5,297 bases of DNA from an uncultured Clostridia bacterium (GCA_948857205.1 CAQPRV010000010.1:1-5297), one strand, 5' to 3'; shown: positions 1 through 4,783, numbered from the stretch's first letter. Made by a program: numbers and translations. Notes: generated by a model from the letters alone, not told the origin.

Positions 1-50
1 TCATATAATTCTACAATTGTTTTTTTAAATTCCTCTGTATATGTTTTCAT
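1..50 (-). CDS. IS3-family transposase OrfA, N-terminal fragment
   Basis: Only 16 complete codons are in the window: ATG at 50-48 followed by MKTYTEEFKKTIVELY. This matches the usual beginning of the helix-turn-helix OrfA of IS3/IS150-type transposases, in which a (T/Y)xEFK...V.LY helix precedes the DNA-binding HTH. In the family OrfA binds the terminal repeats and is joined to the DDE-type OrfB by a programmed -1 frameshift; neither feature can be seen here. The ribosome binding site AAGGAGTG ends about 7-8 bases before the ATG, and a TATAAT box lies 30 bases upstream. The assignment rests on few residues but fits the element-end context. Confidence 0.7.
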   Translation of the reverse strand, partial: MKTYTEEFKKTIVELY

Positions 51-80
51 TTTTAGACACTCCTTTTTCATTTACATAAC

Positions 81-109
81 ATTATATCATCTTTTCATTG
101 ATTCGTAAA
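81..109 (-). promoter_or_regulatory. Promoter of the IS transposase
   Basis: On the minus strand TTTACG (109-104) is followed, after 17 bases, by a perfect TATAAT (86-81). The start codon of OrfA lies about 30 bases further on. The -35 box is weak, which is usual for IS promoters. Confidence 0.45.
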
Positions 110-137
110 ATTTTGTGTCTATATATCTATTCTAACA

Positions 138-716
138 TCATCCTATCGGTATTCCTTTTTTATTCATATTATCTGTACCATCAAATATAAGTAAATGTGT
201 AAAATCTAATAATTTCTTATCAGCAATATATTTGGATAGAATATCAAATAATATATTCTTATCAATATTGTAAAAAAATTTACTTATATCACATTTTAAA
301 ATCCAAAAATCTCCATAATTTCGTTTGAAAATTCTCATATAATTTTGTAATTGTTCAACTGCTTTATGAGTACCCTTATTTTCTAAACAAGCAAAGTTAG
401 TATTAATAAAACGTGGTAATATATAAGGTTTAATAAATTCTTCAACATACCATTGGTGTACTATTCTATCTTTATAGGGTAATGCTTGTATAATTCTTTC
501 TTTTGGTTCATATATTTTAAATTCTTTATATTTTCCGACTTGATAAGTATTATTAGCAATATCATTAAGTAAAAGTGTTAAATTTCGTTCTAAATCTATT
601 TCAAATTCTACAACATCAGATTTATAGGTTTTATGATTTCTCGCTCTTTTATGTGCTAAATATAGTTTTTCAAAAGTTAAATTTTTATAAAATGTATTTT
701 TTATTTTTTTAGGCAT
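138..716 (-). pseudogene. DGR-type reverse transcriptase, truncated by IS insertion
   Basis: The frame codes for the first 192 residues of a reverse transcriptase. Visible blocks are an N-terminal basic region, EPKERIIQALPYKDRIVHQ (residues 70-88, motif 1), FACLENKGTHKAV (108-120, motif 2), KCDISKFFYNID (141-152, motif 3/A, with catalytic Asp143) and KKGIPIG (186-192), the start of motif 4, which in the family continues as N-L-[TS]-S-Q. TGA follows at once, because the IS3 element begins there. The YxDD catalytic pair, thumb and C-terminus are therefore absent in this window. DGR RTs copy a template repeat with adenine errors into a variable repeat. Overlap with avd (16 bases, 701-716) shows translational coupling. 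I chose ATG 716, which has GGTGG 8 bases upstream; a GTG at 728 in the same frame has no spacing from that site. Group II intron or retron RTs are less likely given the Avd neighbour. Confidence 0.85.
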
Positions 717-1057
717 GAAGAAATCCACCCACCTAACATTTTACATACTTCTGTAAGTTTATCACTCCAAGTAGAATAATTTTGCATAGAAATATATTTA
801 TATTTAAAAGAAATTCTAATATGTACTTGTAAAAGTTTTAAACAAGCATCTAACTCATTCAAATATTTTAATTTTTCTTGTTTGTTATAAATTTTTAATG
901 CGTAAACTAAAAGTCTAAGACCACTATATAAAGTACGTTTAATTTCTTCTACTAAAACAAATCTTTCACTTTTAGGGTATTTTCTAATTAGATCATTGGA
1001 ATAGTAAATTAAATCTAAATACTTTTGATAAATAATTGTTTCATCATTTGTTTTCAT
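701..1057 (-). CDS. avd: Avd-type four-helix-bundle DGR accessory protein
   Basis: This 118-residue basic protein has the hallmarks of the Avd/IVP four-helix-bundle family: KYPKSERFVLVEEIKRTL (residues 26-43) joining helices 1 and 2, a third helix around 61-82, and a fourth helix ending in the family signature KMLGGWI (106-112). In DGRs Avd forms a pentameric, positively charged barrel that binds the RT and RNA and is needed for mutagenic retrohoming. Family length is about 110-130 residues, so it looks intact. It overlaps the upstream MutS-like gene by 14 bases and the downstream RT by 16 bases, so the three are co-translated. AGGAG lies about 12 bases before the ATG, a rather long spacing that fits coupling. 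The same fold occurs as an intervening-sequence protein in 23S rRNA genes, but the RT directly downstream argues for Avd. Confidence 0.88.
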   Translation of the reverse strand: MKTNDETIIYQKYLDLIYYSNDLIRKYPKSERFVLVEEIKRTLYSGLRLLVYALKIYNKQEKLKYLNELDACLKLLQVHIRISFKYKYISMQNYSTWSDKLTEVCKMLGGWISSCLKK

Positions 1058-1463
1058 ATTCGTTTTTATCTCCTAATATTTTTTTGAAATTAGACAATAT
1101 ATTAAATGCTTGAATTGGTGAAGTTTTATTTATATCCATATTTTTAATTTTGTTTATCATATTTACTATTTCTATGTTATTTAAGTAATTAGAAGTAGAA
1201 GTAACAATAGAAGAATTTTCATCAATAATAGAAAATTCAAAACCTCTTTCTTTTAGTAAATTAGAATACTTTTCAAAACTATTAATAGGAAAACCACATT
1301 TTACAATATTATCATTTAATTTTGTTAATTTTAAATTTAGTTCATTAGATATTAATTTAGCATCATTATCTAAAAAAATAAAAAACATACCAGATTTAAA
1401 TAAATATAATTGGTTGTCATTAGTAGCTTTTAATTCATTATATCTTTTGTATAGCTTACTCAT
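1044..1463 (-). CDS. MutS domain I-like (MSL-type) DGR accessory protein
   Basis: This 139-residue protein resembles the N-terminal mismatch-recognition domain of MutS. MSKLYKRYNELKA corresponds to the opening helix (MutS: P-M-x-Q-Y-x-x-L-K). KSGMFFIFLDNDAKLIS (residues 23-39) aligns with the MutS segment that begins R-M-G-D-F-Y-E-L-F and continues to D-D-A. GFPINSFEKYSNLLKERGF (57-75) aligns with the G-x-P-x-x-x-x-x-x-Y-x-x-x-L block. Phe27 occupies the place of the mismatch-stacking Phe, but the Glu two residues on is Ile29, so canonical mismatch contacts would be altered. ATPase and clamp domains are absent, so it cannot act as full MutS. From memory, MutS-like (MSL) proteins have been reported as DGR accessory genes; the role is unknown. 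The ATG at 1463 has GAGGAG about 9 bases upstream and is the first gene of the operon; a longer open frame upstream crosses the promoter and is not used. Confidence 0.75.
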   Translation of the reverse strand: MSKLYKRYNELKATNDNQLYLFKSGMFFIFLDNDAKLISNELNLKLTKLNDNIVKCGFPINSFEKYSNLLKERGFEFSIIDENSSIVTSTSNYLNNIEIVNMINKIKNMDINKTSPIQAFNILSNFKKILGDKNEYENK

Positions 1464-1499
1464 ATATACACTCTCCTCATATAAAAATTTTTCAAATTT

Positions 1500-1528
1500 A
1501 TTATACAACAAAAATAAACGACAGTAAA
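1500..1528 (-). promoter_or_regulatory. Promoter of the MSL-avd-RT operon
   Basis: On the minus strand TTTACT (1528-1523) is followed after 17 bases by TATAAT (1505-1500), about 37 bases before the ATG of the MutS-like gene. The -10 box is perfect; the -35 matches four of six bases and lies inside the palindrome at 1519-1537. Confidence 0.6.
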
Positions 1529-1537
1529 GTATTGTCG
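1519..1537. promoter_or_regulatory. Palindromic operator candidate between divergent promoters
   Basis: CGACAGTAAAGTATTGTCG has 8-base arms (1519-1526 and 1530-1537) around AAG, with a single G/T mismatch. It contains the -35 box of the leftward promoter (1523-1528) and the -35 box of the rightward promoter (1532-1537), so a protein bound here would control both the DGR operon and the gene at 1594. Which protein binds is unknown; the XRE regulator at 2110-2367 is the nearest candidate. Confidence 0.5.
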
Positions 1538-1560
1538 AAAATTTTAAAAAGTGATATGAT
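1532..1560 (+). promoter_or_regulatory. Promoter of the 1594-2055 gene
   Basis: TTGTCG (1532-1537) is followed after exactly 17 bases by TATGAT (1555-1560). The start codon lies 33 bases downstream with a near-perfect AGGAGGTGA (1579-1587) six bases before it. Confidence 0.5.
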
Positions 1561-1593
1561 AAAGAAAATGGTTGAGATAGGAGGTGAAATAAG

Positions 1594-2055
1594 ATGAACA
1601 ATGATAAAAGCCTTACAAGGCAAGATATAGAACTGTTTATGATGGCTCAATTTATAGATGTAATAAATGTGTTTGAAAAATATGAAACAATTGATGAAGT
1701 AAAAAAAGATGTAAAAGCTAGAAAGCAGATATATTTGAATTATATAAAACAAATTCAAGAACCTATGGAATTTGTAGCATTAAATTTATATGATAAAAAT
1801 ATAGACGATAAATTAAAAAAATGTGAAGATGCATATTCAGATAGTACAGAATATAAAATAGCGATACAAAAATTAAAAGTTGCAAGTAATACATTAATTG
1901 AAAAATTAGATGATACAGAAAAAGAAAAACTAAAAGAAATAAATAATCTAATATATGAAATATGTAATTTTAAAACACATCTAGCATATAAAATTCGGTC
2001 TAATAGATGGTATCAAGATCAAAGAAAAATGTACTTAATTAAGCAGTTGGTATAG
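1594..2055 (+). CDS. Hypothetical helical protein divergent from the DGR operon
   Basis: I do not recognise this 153-residue protein. It is rich in Lys, Glu, Asp and Ile and reads as a mostly helical, soluble protein: there is no signal peptide, membrane segment, zinc ligand cluster or obvious catalytic motif. The stretch around residues 85-130, with heptad-like Leu/Ile spacing and many charges, could form a coiled coil or helical bundle, and the C-terminus ends in an aromatic-basic patch (RSNRWYQDQRKMYLIKQ). Translation should be strong: AGGAGGTGA lies six bases before the ATG. It shares a palindromic control region with the DGR operon, which suggests co-regulation, but nothing in it resembles a C-type-lectin DGR target. 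Its last codons lie inside the inverted repeat at 2030-2093. Confidence 0.8.
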   Translation: MNNDKSLTRQDIELFMMAQFIDVINVFEKYETIDEVKKDVKARKQIYLNYIKQIQEPMEFVALNLYDKNIDDKLKKCEDAYSDSTEYKIAIQKLKVASNTLIEKLDDTEKEKLKEINNLIYEICNFKTHLAYKIRSNRWYQDQRKMYLIKQLV

Positions 2056-2093
2056 TAAAACTATTACCAGTTTTCGGAACTTAATTAAGTACA
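2030..2093. terminator. Structured convergent terminator region
   Basis: Perfect 14-base arms (TGTACTTAATTAAG at 2030-2043 and its complement at 2080-2093) enclose a second stem, GGTATAGT (2049-2056) against ACTATTACC (2060-2068) with one bulge, followed by TTTT at 2071-2074. The inner hairpin plus TTTT could end the plus-strand gene, whose stop codon (2053-2055) is inside it. Leftward transcripts from the XRE gene would leave the outer stem into ATTTTTCTTTG. A two-way terminator is the simplest reading; the nested fold is larger than usual. Confidence 0.5.
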
Positions 2094-2109
2094 AAATCAA
2101 AAACTAAAA

Positions 2110-2367
2110 TCAACTAAAATCATTAACATCTTTATAGAAGTCAGCAACAGGTCTATTAAAAACGATTGAAAATGCTAATAATTCATAATCTTTTACACAA
2201 CGTTTATTATGCTCAATAGCATATATATCAGCTTTATATAAATTAAGACCAATCAATTCTAATTTTTCGCATAAAACTTTTTGAGAAAATCCACTTTCTG
2301 CACGGAATTTCTTAAAGTTTTCAGATATAACATTTAATTTATTATTAATTCCTCTACGGCGATTCAT
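2110..2367 (-). CDS. XRE-family HTH transcriptional regulator
   Basis: This small protein (85 residues) is essentially a single Cro/C1-type helix-turn-helix domain. ISENFKKFRAESGFSQKVLCEKLELIG (residues 14-40) gives helices 1-3, and ADIYAIEHNKRCVKDYELLAFSIVFNRPVADFYKD (46-80) gives the remaining helices with the family's typical I-x-x-x-E-x-x-x-R pattern. There is no sensor or protease domain, so it is likely a phage- or ICE-type repressor. The ATG at 2367-2365 follows AAGGAG by about 10 bases. It is convergent with the gene at 1594 and downstream of the DUF6076-like gene in the same orientation, separated by a hairpin. Its position beside a sigma-like HTH gene and integrase recalls orf9 of Tn916. 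It could bind the repeated motif seen at 1522, 2429 and 3800, which is inference only. Confidence 0.82.
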   Translation of the reverse strand: MNRRRGINNKLNVISENFKKFRAESGFSQKVLCEKLELIGLNLYKADIYAIEHNKRCVKDYELLAFSIVFNRPVADFYKDVNDFS

Positions 2368-2380
2368 AGTAAAAACACTC

Positions 2381-2485
2381 CTTATATTCTAATAAATACA
2401 TTCTACAATAAAAGTGAGGGACAGAAGGCAATAAAATATTGTCTTTTGTCCCTCTAATCTGTTAAGGAAAAAATTAGAATATAAG
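2381..2485. repeat. 13-bp inverted repeat flanking the XRE leader
   Basis: CTTATATTCTAAT (2381-2393) and its exact complement ATTAGAATATAAG (2473-2485) enclose the hairpin at 2416-2454. The left arm abuts the ribosome binding site of the XRE gene, so in a long leftward transcript the right arm could pair with it and hide that site; alternatively the arms are a split operator. Confidence 0.45.
2416..2454. terminator. 18-bp hairpin after the DUF6076-like gene
   Basis: Arms 2416-2433 and 2437-2454 form 18 pairs with a three-base loop; the base of the stem is GAGGGACA/TGTCCCTC. On the minus strand it is followed by ACTTTTATTG, so it can end the transcript of the DUF6076-like gene, which stops 46 bases earlier. 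However, both non-Watson-Crick pairs are G-T on the plus strand (C-A on the minus), so the fold is better in plus-strand RNA. The tip (2429-2443) also resembles the operator at 1522-1536. Confidence 0.5.
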
Positions 2486-2499
2486 AATAAAAATAAATA

Positions 2500-3579
2500 T
2501 TATTTATTTTTTAGAATCCACTCATAAACTTCATCTTCAGTAAGTTTTCCTTTTTTCATAAGATTAATTTTTTCTTTAGCCTGTTTTTTCCAAGTTTCAA
2601 AATCTTTAGAAAGTTCTTTATTTTTTCTAACTTGCATAAATTTTTGTTGATAAGTTTTTCTGTATTCGCCCATAGCCTTATTTTGCTTTAATCTTTCAGT
2701 ATAAGATTGAAAAGCACCTAAATCTCTACAAGATTTTGAGTTTTCTTTTGGATAGTCGCAATAAATTTCATCTACTTTTGATGTTGGAATAAAGTACATT
2801 CCACAATTTTGACATTTTTTTATTGGATAGTTAGGTGTTTTTGATAATTCATCAATGATAGCATAGCAAATACTTGATAAATCGTTACTTTTATGAGTAT
2901 CACTCATTGAAAGAAACATATTTTTAGTATGTAAAGATTCTAATATATCATATTCATTTTTATTACAAAATTCTTGATATTTCTTTGAATAACTATCTCG
3001 CATAACAAAGTCATTCTTATAGTATGTATGTAATTTTCCCATTCTCTTTATTAAATAAACTGCATATCGTTCACTATATGTATATTTCTCTAATTCAGTA
3101 TTATTATTTAAGTTATAGATATAGGTAACAGCTTTTATTAGTTCTTGTTGCAAATCAATTAGATTTTCTTGTAAATCTTCAAATATTTTAGTAGTTGCTT
3201 TTAGATAACTTCCATTACTGCCATAATTACTACTTAATTCAAATTTATAATCCTTATCTAAATCTCTTAATATCTCAAAACCATAAGCATAAAAGAAAGT
3301 TTTATTAGCTATTTCGTAGTTAGATAAGTCAGCATTTAAAAATCTTAATAGCATTAGCCCAAATTTTTCGTGAAATGGAAAGTATAAAGAGGCAGGATGC
3401 TTTAAACCATTATCTGTTTCTTCAGTTTCCTTATAATACACATCTCTTAATTTATTTTCAGTATCTAAATGAAAATCAGCTTTATAAAAATATAAAGGTG
3501 TAGCATAATATTCTTTTTTAGTTTCAGTATTAAACCAAAAGTAGAAATCGCTAAAAAAGGTTACTTCTGGTAGTTCCAT
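2500..3579 (-). CDS. DUF6076-like zinc-ribbon protein
   Basis: This 359-residue protein resembles the DUF6076 proteins common in clostridial mobile elements; function is unknown. The N-terminal two thirds are helical with many aromatic residues and no membrane segment. Near the C-terminus KCQNCGMYFIPTSKVDEIYC and a following KSC supply four cysteines (256, 259, 274, 284), a CxxC-x14-C-x9-C zinc site like that of CGNR-type fingers, which often bind nucleic acid. A lysine-rich helical tail follows, ending in EDEVYEWILKNK. I chose ATG 3579, with GAAGGGAG about 10 bases upstream; a TTG at 3606 in frame has no such site. It is transcribed divergently from the sigma-like gene at 3890, from a promoter overlapping that gene's. 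The family name is from recognition, not a search. Confidence 0.75.
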   Translation of the reverse strand: MELPEVTFFSDFYFWFNTETKKEYYATPLYFYKADFHLDTENKLRDVYYKETEETDNGLKHPASLYFPFHEKFGLMLLRFLNADLSNYEIANKTFFYAYGFEILRDLDKDYKFELSSNYGSNGSYLKATTKIFEDLQENLIDLQQELIKAVTYIYNLNNNTELEKYTYSERYAVYLIKRMGKLHTYYKNDFVMRDSYSKKYQEFCNKNEYDILESLHTKNMFLSMSDTHKSNDLSSICYAIIDELSKTPNYPIKKCQNCGMYFIPTSKVDEIYCDYPKENSKSCRDLGAFQSYTERLKQNKAMGEYRKTYQQKFMQVRKNKELSKDFETWKKQAKEKINLMKKGKLTEDEVYEWILKNK

Positions 3580-3644
3580 ACGAATTTCTCTCCCTTCTAA
3601 AAACAAGACCTTATAAACAATTTAATAAAAATAATAAATTGTTA

Positions 3645-3673
3645 TTGACATTCTATATTTATTATACTATAAT
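3645..3673 (+). promoter_or_regulatory. Perfect-consensus sigma-A promoter toward the sigma-like gene
   Basis: TTGACA (3645-3650), a 17-base spacer and TATAAT (3668-3673) match the vegetative consensus at all twelve positions. Transcription would start near 3680 and leave a leader of about 210 bases before the coding region at 3890. Such a strong core promoter on a mobile element normally needs a repressor. Confidence 0.7.
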
Positions 3674-3689
3674 ACTAATATAATTACAA
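3661..3689 (-). promoter_or_regulatory. Promoter of the DUF6076-like gene
   Basis: On the minus strand TTGTAA (3689-3684), 17 bases and TATAAT (3666-3661) lie about 80 bases before the ATG at 3579. It overlaps the rightward promoter almost end to end, so polymerase cannot occupy both at once. Confidence 0.6.
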
Positions 3690-3889
3690 TACTTTCTCCA
3701 AAATTAATTGCTAAAAACTGTAGAATAAAAATTCACTAAATTTTGAGAAAAGTTTGTAATAACAATGTGTTTAAGATTTTAAACAGACTATTAACAACAC
3801 AGTAAAGTAATTTGATTAGTATATTTTGTTTTTATTTGTAGGTGTGAAATTGTAGTTTGTTAGAATAGAGAAAGTAAAAAAGAAAGAGG
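3674..3889 (+). promoter_or_regulatory. Long leader of the sigma-like gene
   Basis: This AT-rich stretch has no ORF I would call. It holds a short palindrome, TGTTTAA-GATT-TTAAACA (3768-3785), a copy of the putative operator motif, CAGTAAAGTAATTTG (3800-3814), and a possible second promoter, TTGTAG (3837-3842) with TAGAAT (3861-3866) 18 bases on, which would give a leader of under 20 bases. No known riboswitch is recognisable. Confidence 0.4.
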
Positions 3890-4381
3890 GTGAGAAAAAT
3901 AAAACACAAGTTAGACAGCAGAGGCACAAAAGAGAAAATAATTGAATTATTTTTTGAAAAACATTTAAAACCAACAGAAATTGCAAAGAAATTAAAAATT
4001 GGTATGCCATATATAACAAAGATAATTCAAAAAGATTCAAGATATATTCGAGAAAAGGAAACAAGAAGGCAAGAAAATAAAGAGAAAAACAAGATTCAAA
4101 AACGAATATATGCACAAAACAGAAGAAAAAAGGAAAAAGAGGAAAAGCAAGAATATCGAAAACTATTAGTACAGATAAATAGAGATAATGAATATTTATC
4201 CACTAAAAAGAAAGAAAATGATTTACAATTTGTAAACTGTAATAGAAGTGCTTATGATTATGACAAAAACAGTAGTGATTTAGTATTGAAAGCTAATATA
4301 AATGCTGGATATGCAGTTCCTAAAAGAGTTAGCAATATTGTAAATCCAAATATGATAAAGAGTAATAAAATATATGTTTAA
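3890..4381 (+). CDS. Sigma-like helix-turn-helix regulator
   Basis: Residues 12-50 of this 163-residue protein form a sigma-70 region 4-like HTH: KIIELFFEKHLKPTEIAKKL, then KIGMPYITKIIQKD as turn and recognition helix. Residues 51-92 are an extremely Lys/Arg/Glu-rich helix that looks like a basic coiled coil. The C-terminal part (119-150) ends in INAGYAVPKRV, a block I associate with clostridial sigma-factor-like HTH proteins. It probably acts as a DNA-binding activator or sigma-like factor of the element, comparable in position to orf7 of Tn916. The GTG at 3890 is the only usable start near the stop codon at 3875-3877, but AGAGG directly abuts it, so spacing is abnormal and translation may be weak or the start non-standard (the ATA or ATT codons downstream are the alternatives). 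A terminator follows the stop codon. Confidence 0.78.
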   Translation: MRKIKHKLDSRGTKEKIIELFFEKHLKPTEIAKKLKIGMPYITKIIQKDSRYIREKETRRQENKEKNKIQKRIYAQNRRKKEKEEKQEYRKLLVQINRDNEYLSTKKKENDLQFVNCNRSAYDYDKNSSDLVLKANINAGYAVPKRVSNIVNPNMIKSNKIYV

Positions 4382-4386
4382 ATTGT

Positions 4387-4417
4387 ATGCTTTGAAATAA
4401 TCAAGGTGTATTTTTTT
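4387..4417 (+). terminator. Intrinsic terminator of the sigma-like gene
   Basis: ATGCTTTGA (4387-4395) pairs with TCAAGGTGT (4401-4409), with three G-U pairs and an AATAA loop, and is followed after one A by seven T (4411-4417). The stem is weak but the T-tract and position six bases after the stop codon are right. Confidence 0.6.
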
Positions 4418-4480
4418 ACTCTAATTTAGAAAGAGGGATTAAAGAATGATTTTATTAATCAAGAATTTTGGAAAATATGT

Positions 4481-4540
4481 TGAATAGCAATAGGTTAATA
4501 AACAAAAGTAACTGAATTTATAACCATAAATAGCTATTCA
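4481..4540. repeat. Composite inverted repeat before the small ORF
   Basis: TGAATAGC (4481-4488) is the exact complement of GCTATTCA (4533-4540); inside lie GGTTA (4493-4497) and TAACC (4520-4524). The region 4418-4562 contains no gene. The repeat could be a binding site or a transcript fold. The ribosome binding site of the small ORF follows immediately. Confidence 0.4.
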
Positions 4541-4562
4541 CAGGAAAGGAATAGGTATTTAT

Positions 4563-4676
4563 ATGAAACAAGAATATAAAATAAAAGAAGTATTTGATGA
4601 AAATGCTAAAACAATACAAGAAAAACTACAAGAGACATTTATAAATTATTTAATTGAAAAAGTTAATAATAAATAG
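4563..4676 (+). CDS. Small ORF upstream of the recombinase
   Basis: The frame codes for 37 residues, MKQEYKIKEVFDENAKTIQE followed by KLQETFINYLIEKVNNK: a short strand then one amphipathic, charged helix, with no membrane segment. AGGAAAGGA (4542-4550) lies 12 bases before the ATG, and AGG at 4553 is closer. It is likely real because small ORFs of this length and character often precede serine recombinase genes in clostridial elements, and codon use matches the neighbours. The position suggests a role with the recombinase, perhaps as a directionality or regulatory peptide, but no family-specific motif supports that. Confidence 0.6.
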   Translation: MKQEYKIKEVFDENAKTIQEKLQETFINYLIEKVNNK

Positions 4677-4681
4677 TTGCA

Positions 4682-4721
4682 TAGGCTAGTTTGTATGTAT
4701 TTTTACATATAAATTAGCCTA
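4682..4721 (+). promoter_or_regulatory. 18-bp RNA hairpin between small ORF and recombinase
   Basis: Arms 4682-4699 and 4704-4721 make 18 uninterrupted pairs with a TTTT loop. The only two imperfect pairs are G-U in plus-strand RNA, so the fold acts in the rightward transcript. It begins six bases after the stop codon of the small ORF, but only AAATTTG follows, so it is a weak terminator at best. It may instead be an attenuator, an mRNA stabiliser or a processing site limiting read-through into the recombinase. Confidence 0.6.
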
Positions 4722-4737
4722 AATTTGTAAATATGAG

Positions 4738-4766
4738 TTGAAAAAATTTTATATTAATTGTATAAT
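4738..4766 (+). promoter_or_regulatory. Recombinase promoter
   Basis: TTGAAA (4738-4743), a 17-base spacer and a perfect TATAAT (4761-4766) place the transcription start near 4773, giving the recombinase its own promoter separate from the small ORF. Confidence 0.65.
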
Positions 4767-4783
4767 TCAGTTGTAAATTGGAT

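Larger units (their letters stand above)
1..140 (-). mobile_element. IS3-family insertion sequence, left end (partial)
   Basis: Read on the minus strand, the reading frame of the reverse transcriptase breaks off after the codon GGA. The sequence then begins TGATGTTAGAATAGATATAT, carries a TATAAT promoter box, an AAGGAGTG ribosome binding site and the start of a transposase OrfA. IS3-family elements end in 5'-TG...CA-3', so the element most likely starts with the TG at 140 (a second TG lies at 137). The element continues past position 1, so its length, right end and target duplication are not visible. IS3 elements usually duplicate 3-4 bp of target; the adjacent GGA or AGGA would be the expected copy. 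The exact boundary is inferred from where RT homology stops. Confidence 0.75.

Noticed and set aside
138..716. Group II intron maturase or retron RT
   Set aside because: No intron RNA domains or msr/msd-like inverted repeat seen, no X/En domain in view, and the Avd and MutS-like partners point to a DGR.
701..1057. 23S rRNA intervening-sequence protein
   Set aside because: Same fold, but there is no rRNA nearby and the gene overlaps an RT gene.
1464..1601. N-terminal extension of the MutS-like frame by 46 residues
   Set aside because: It crosses both promoters and the ribosome binding site, and is a hydrophobic translation of AT-rich intergenic DNA; ATG 1463 has GAGGAG upstream.
1501..1758. 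85-residue minus-strand frame opposite the 1594 gene
   Set aside because: Phe/Ile/Tyr-rich antisense shadow of an AT-rich plus-strand gene with a strong ribosome binding site.
2044..2079. attC-like recombination site within the inverted repeat
   Set aside because: The arms lack the integron core GTT triplet arrangement and no integron integrase is near; a terminator fold explains it more simply.
3816..4115. 99-residue minus-strand frame opposite the sigma-like gene
   Set aside because: Its Phe/Leu/Ser content is the mirror of the Lys/Glu-rich sense protein; no supporting start site.
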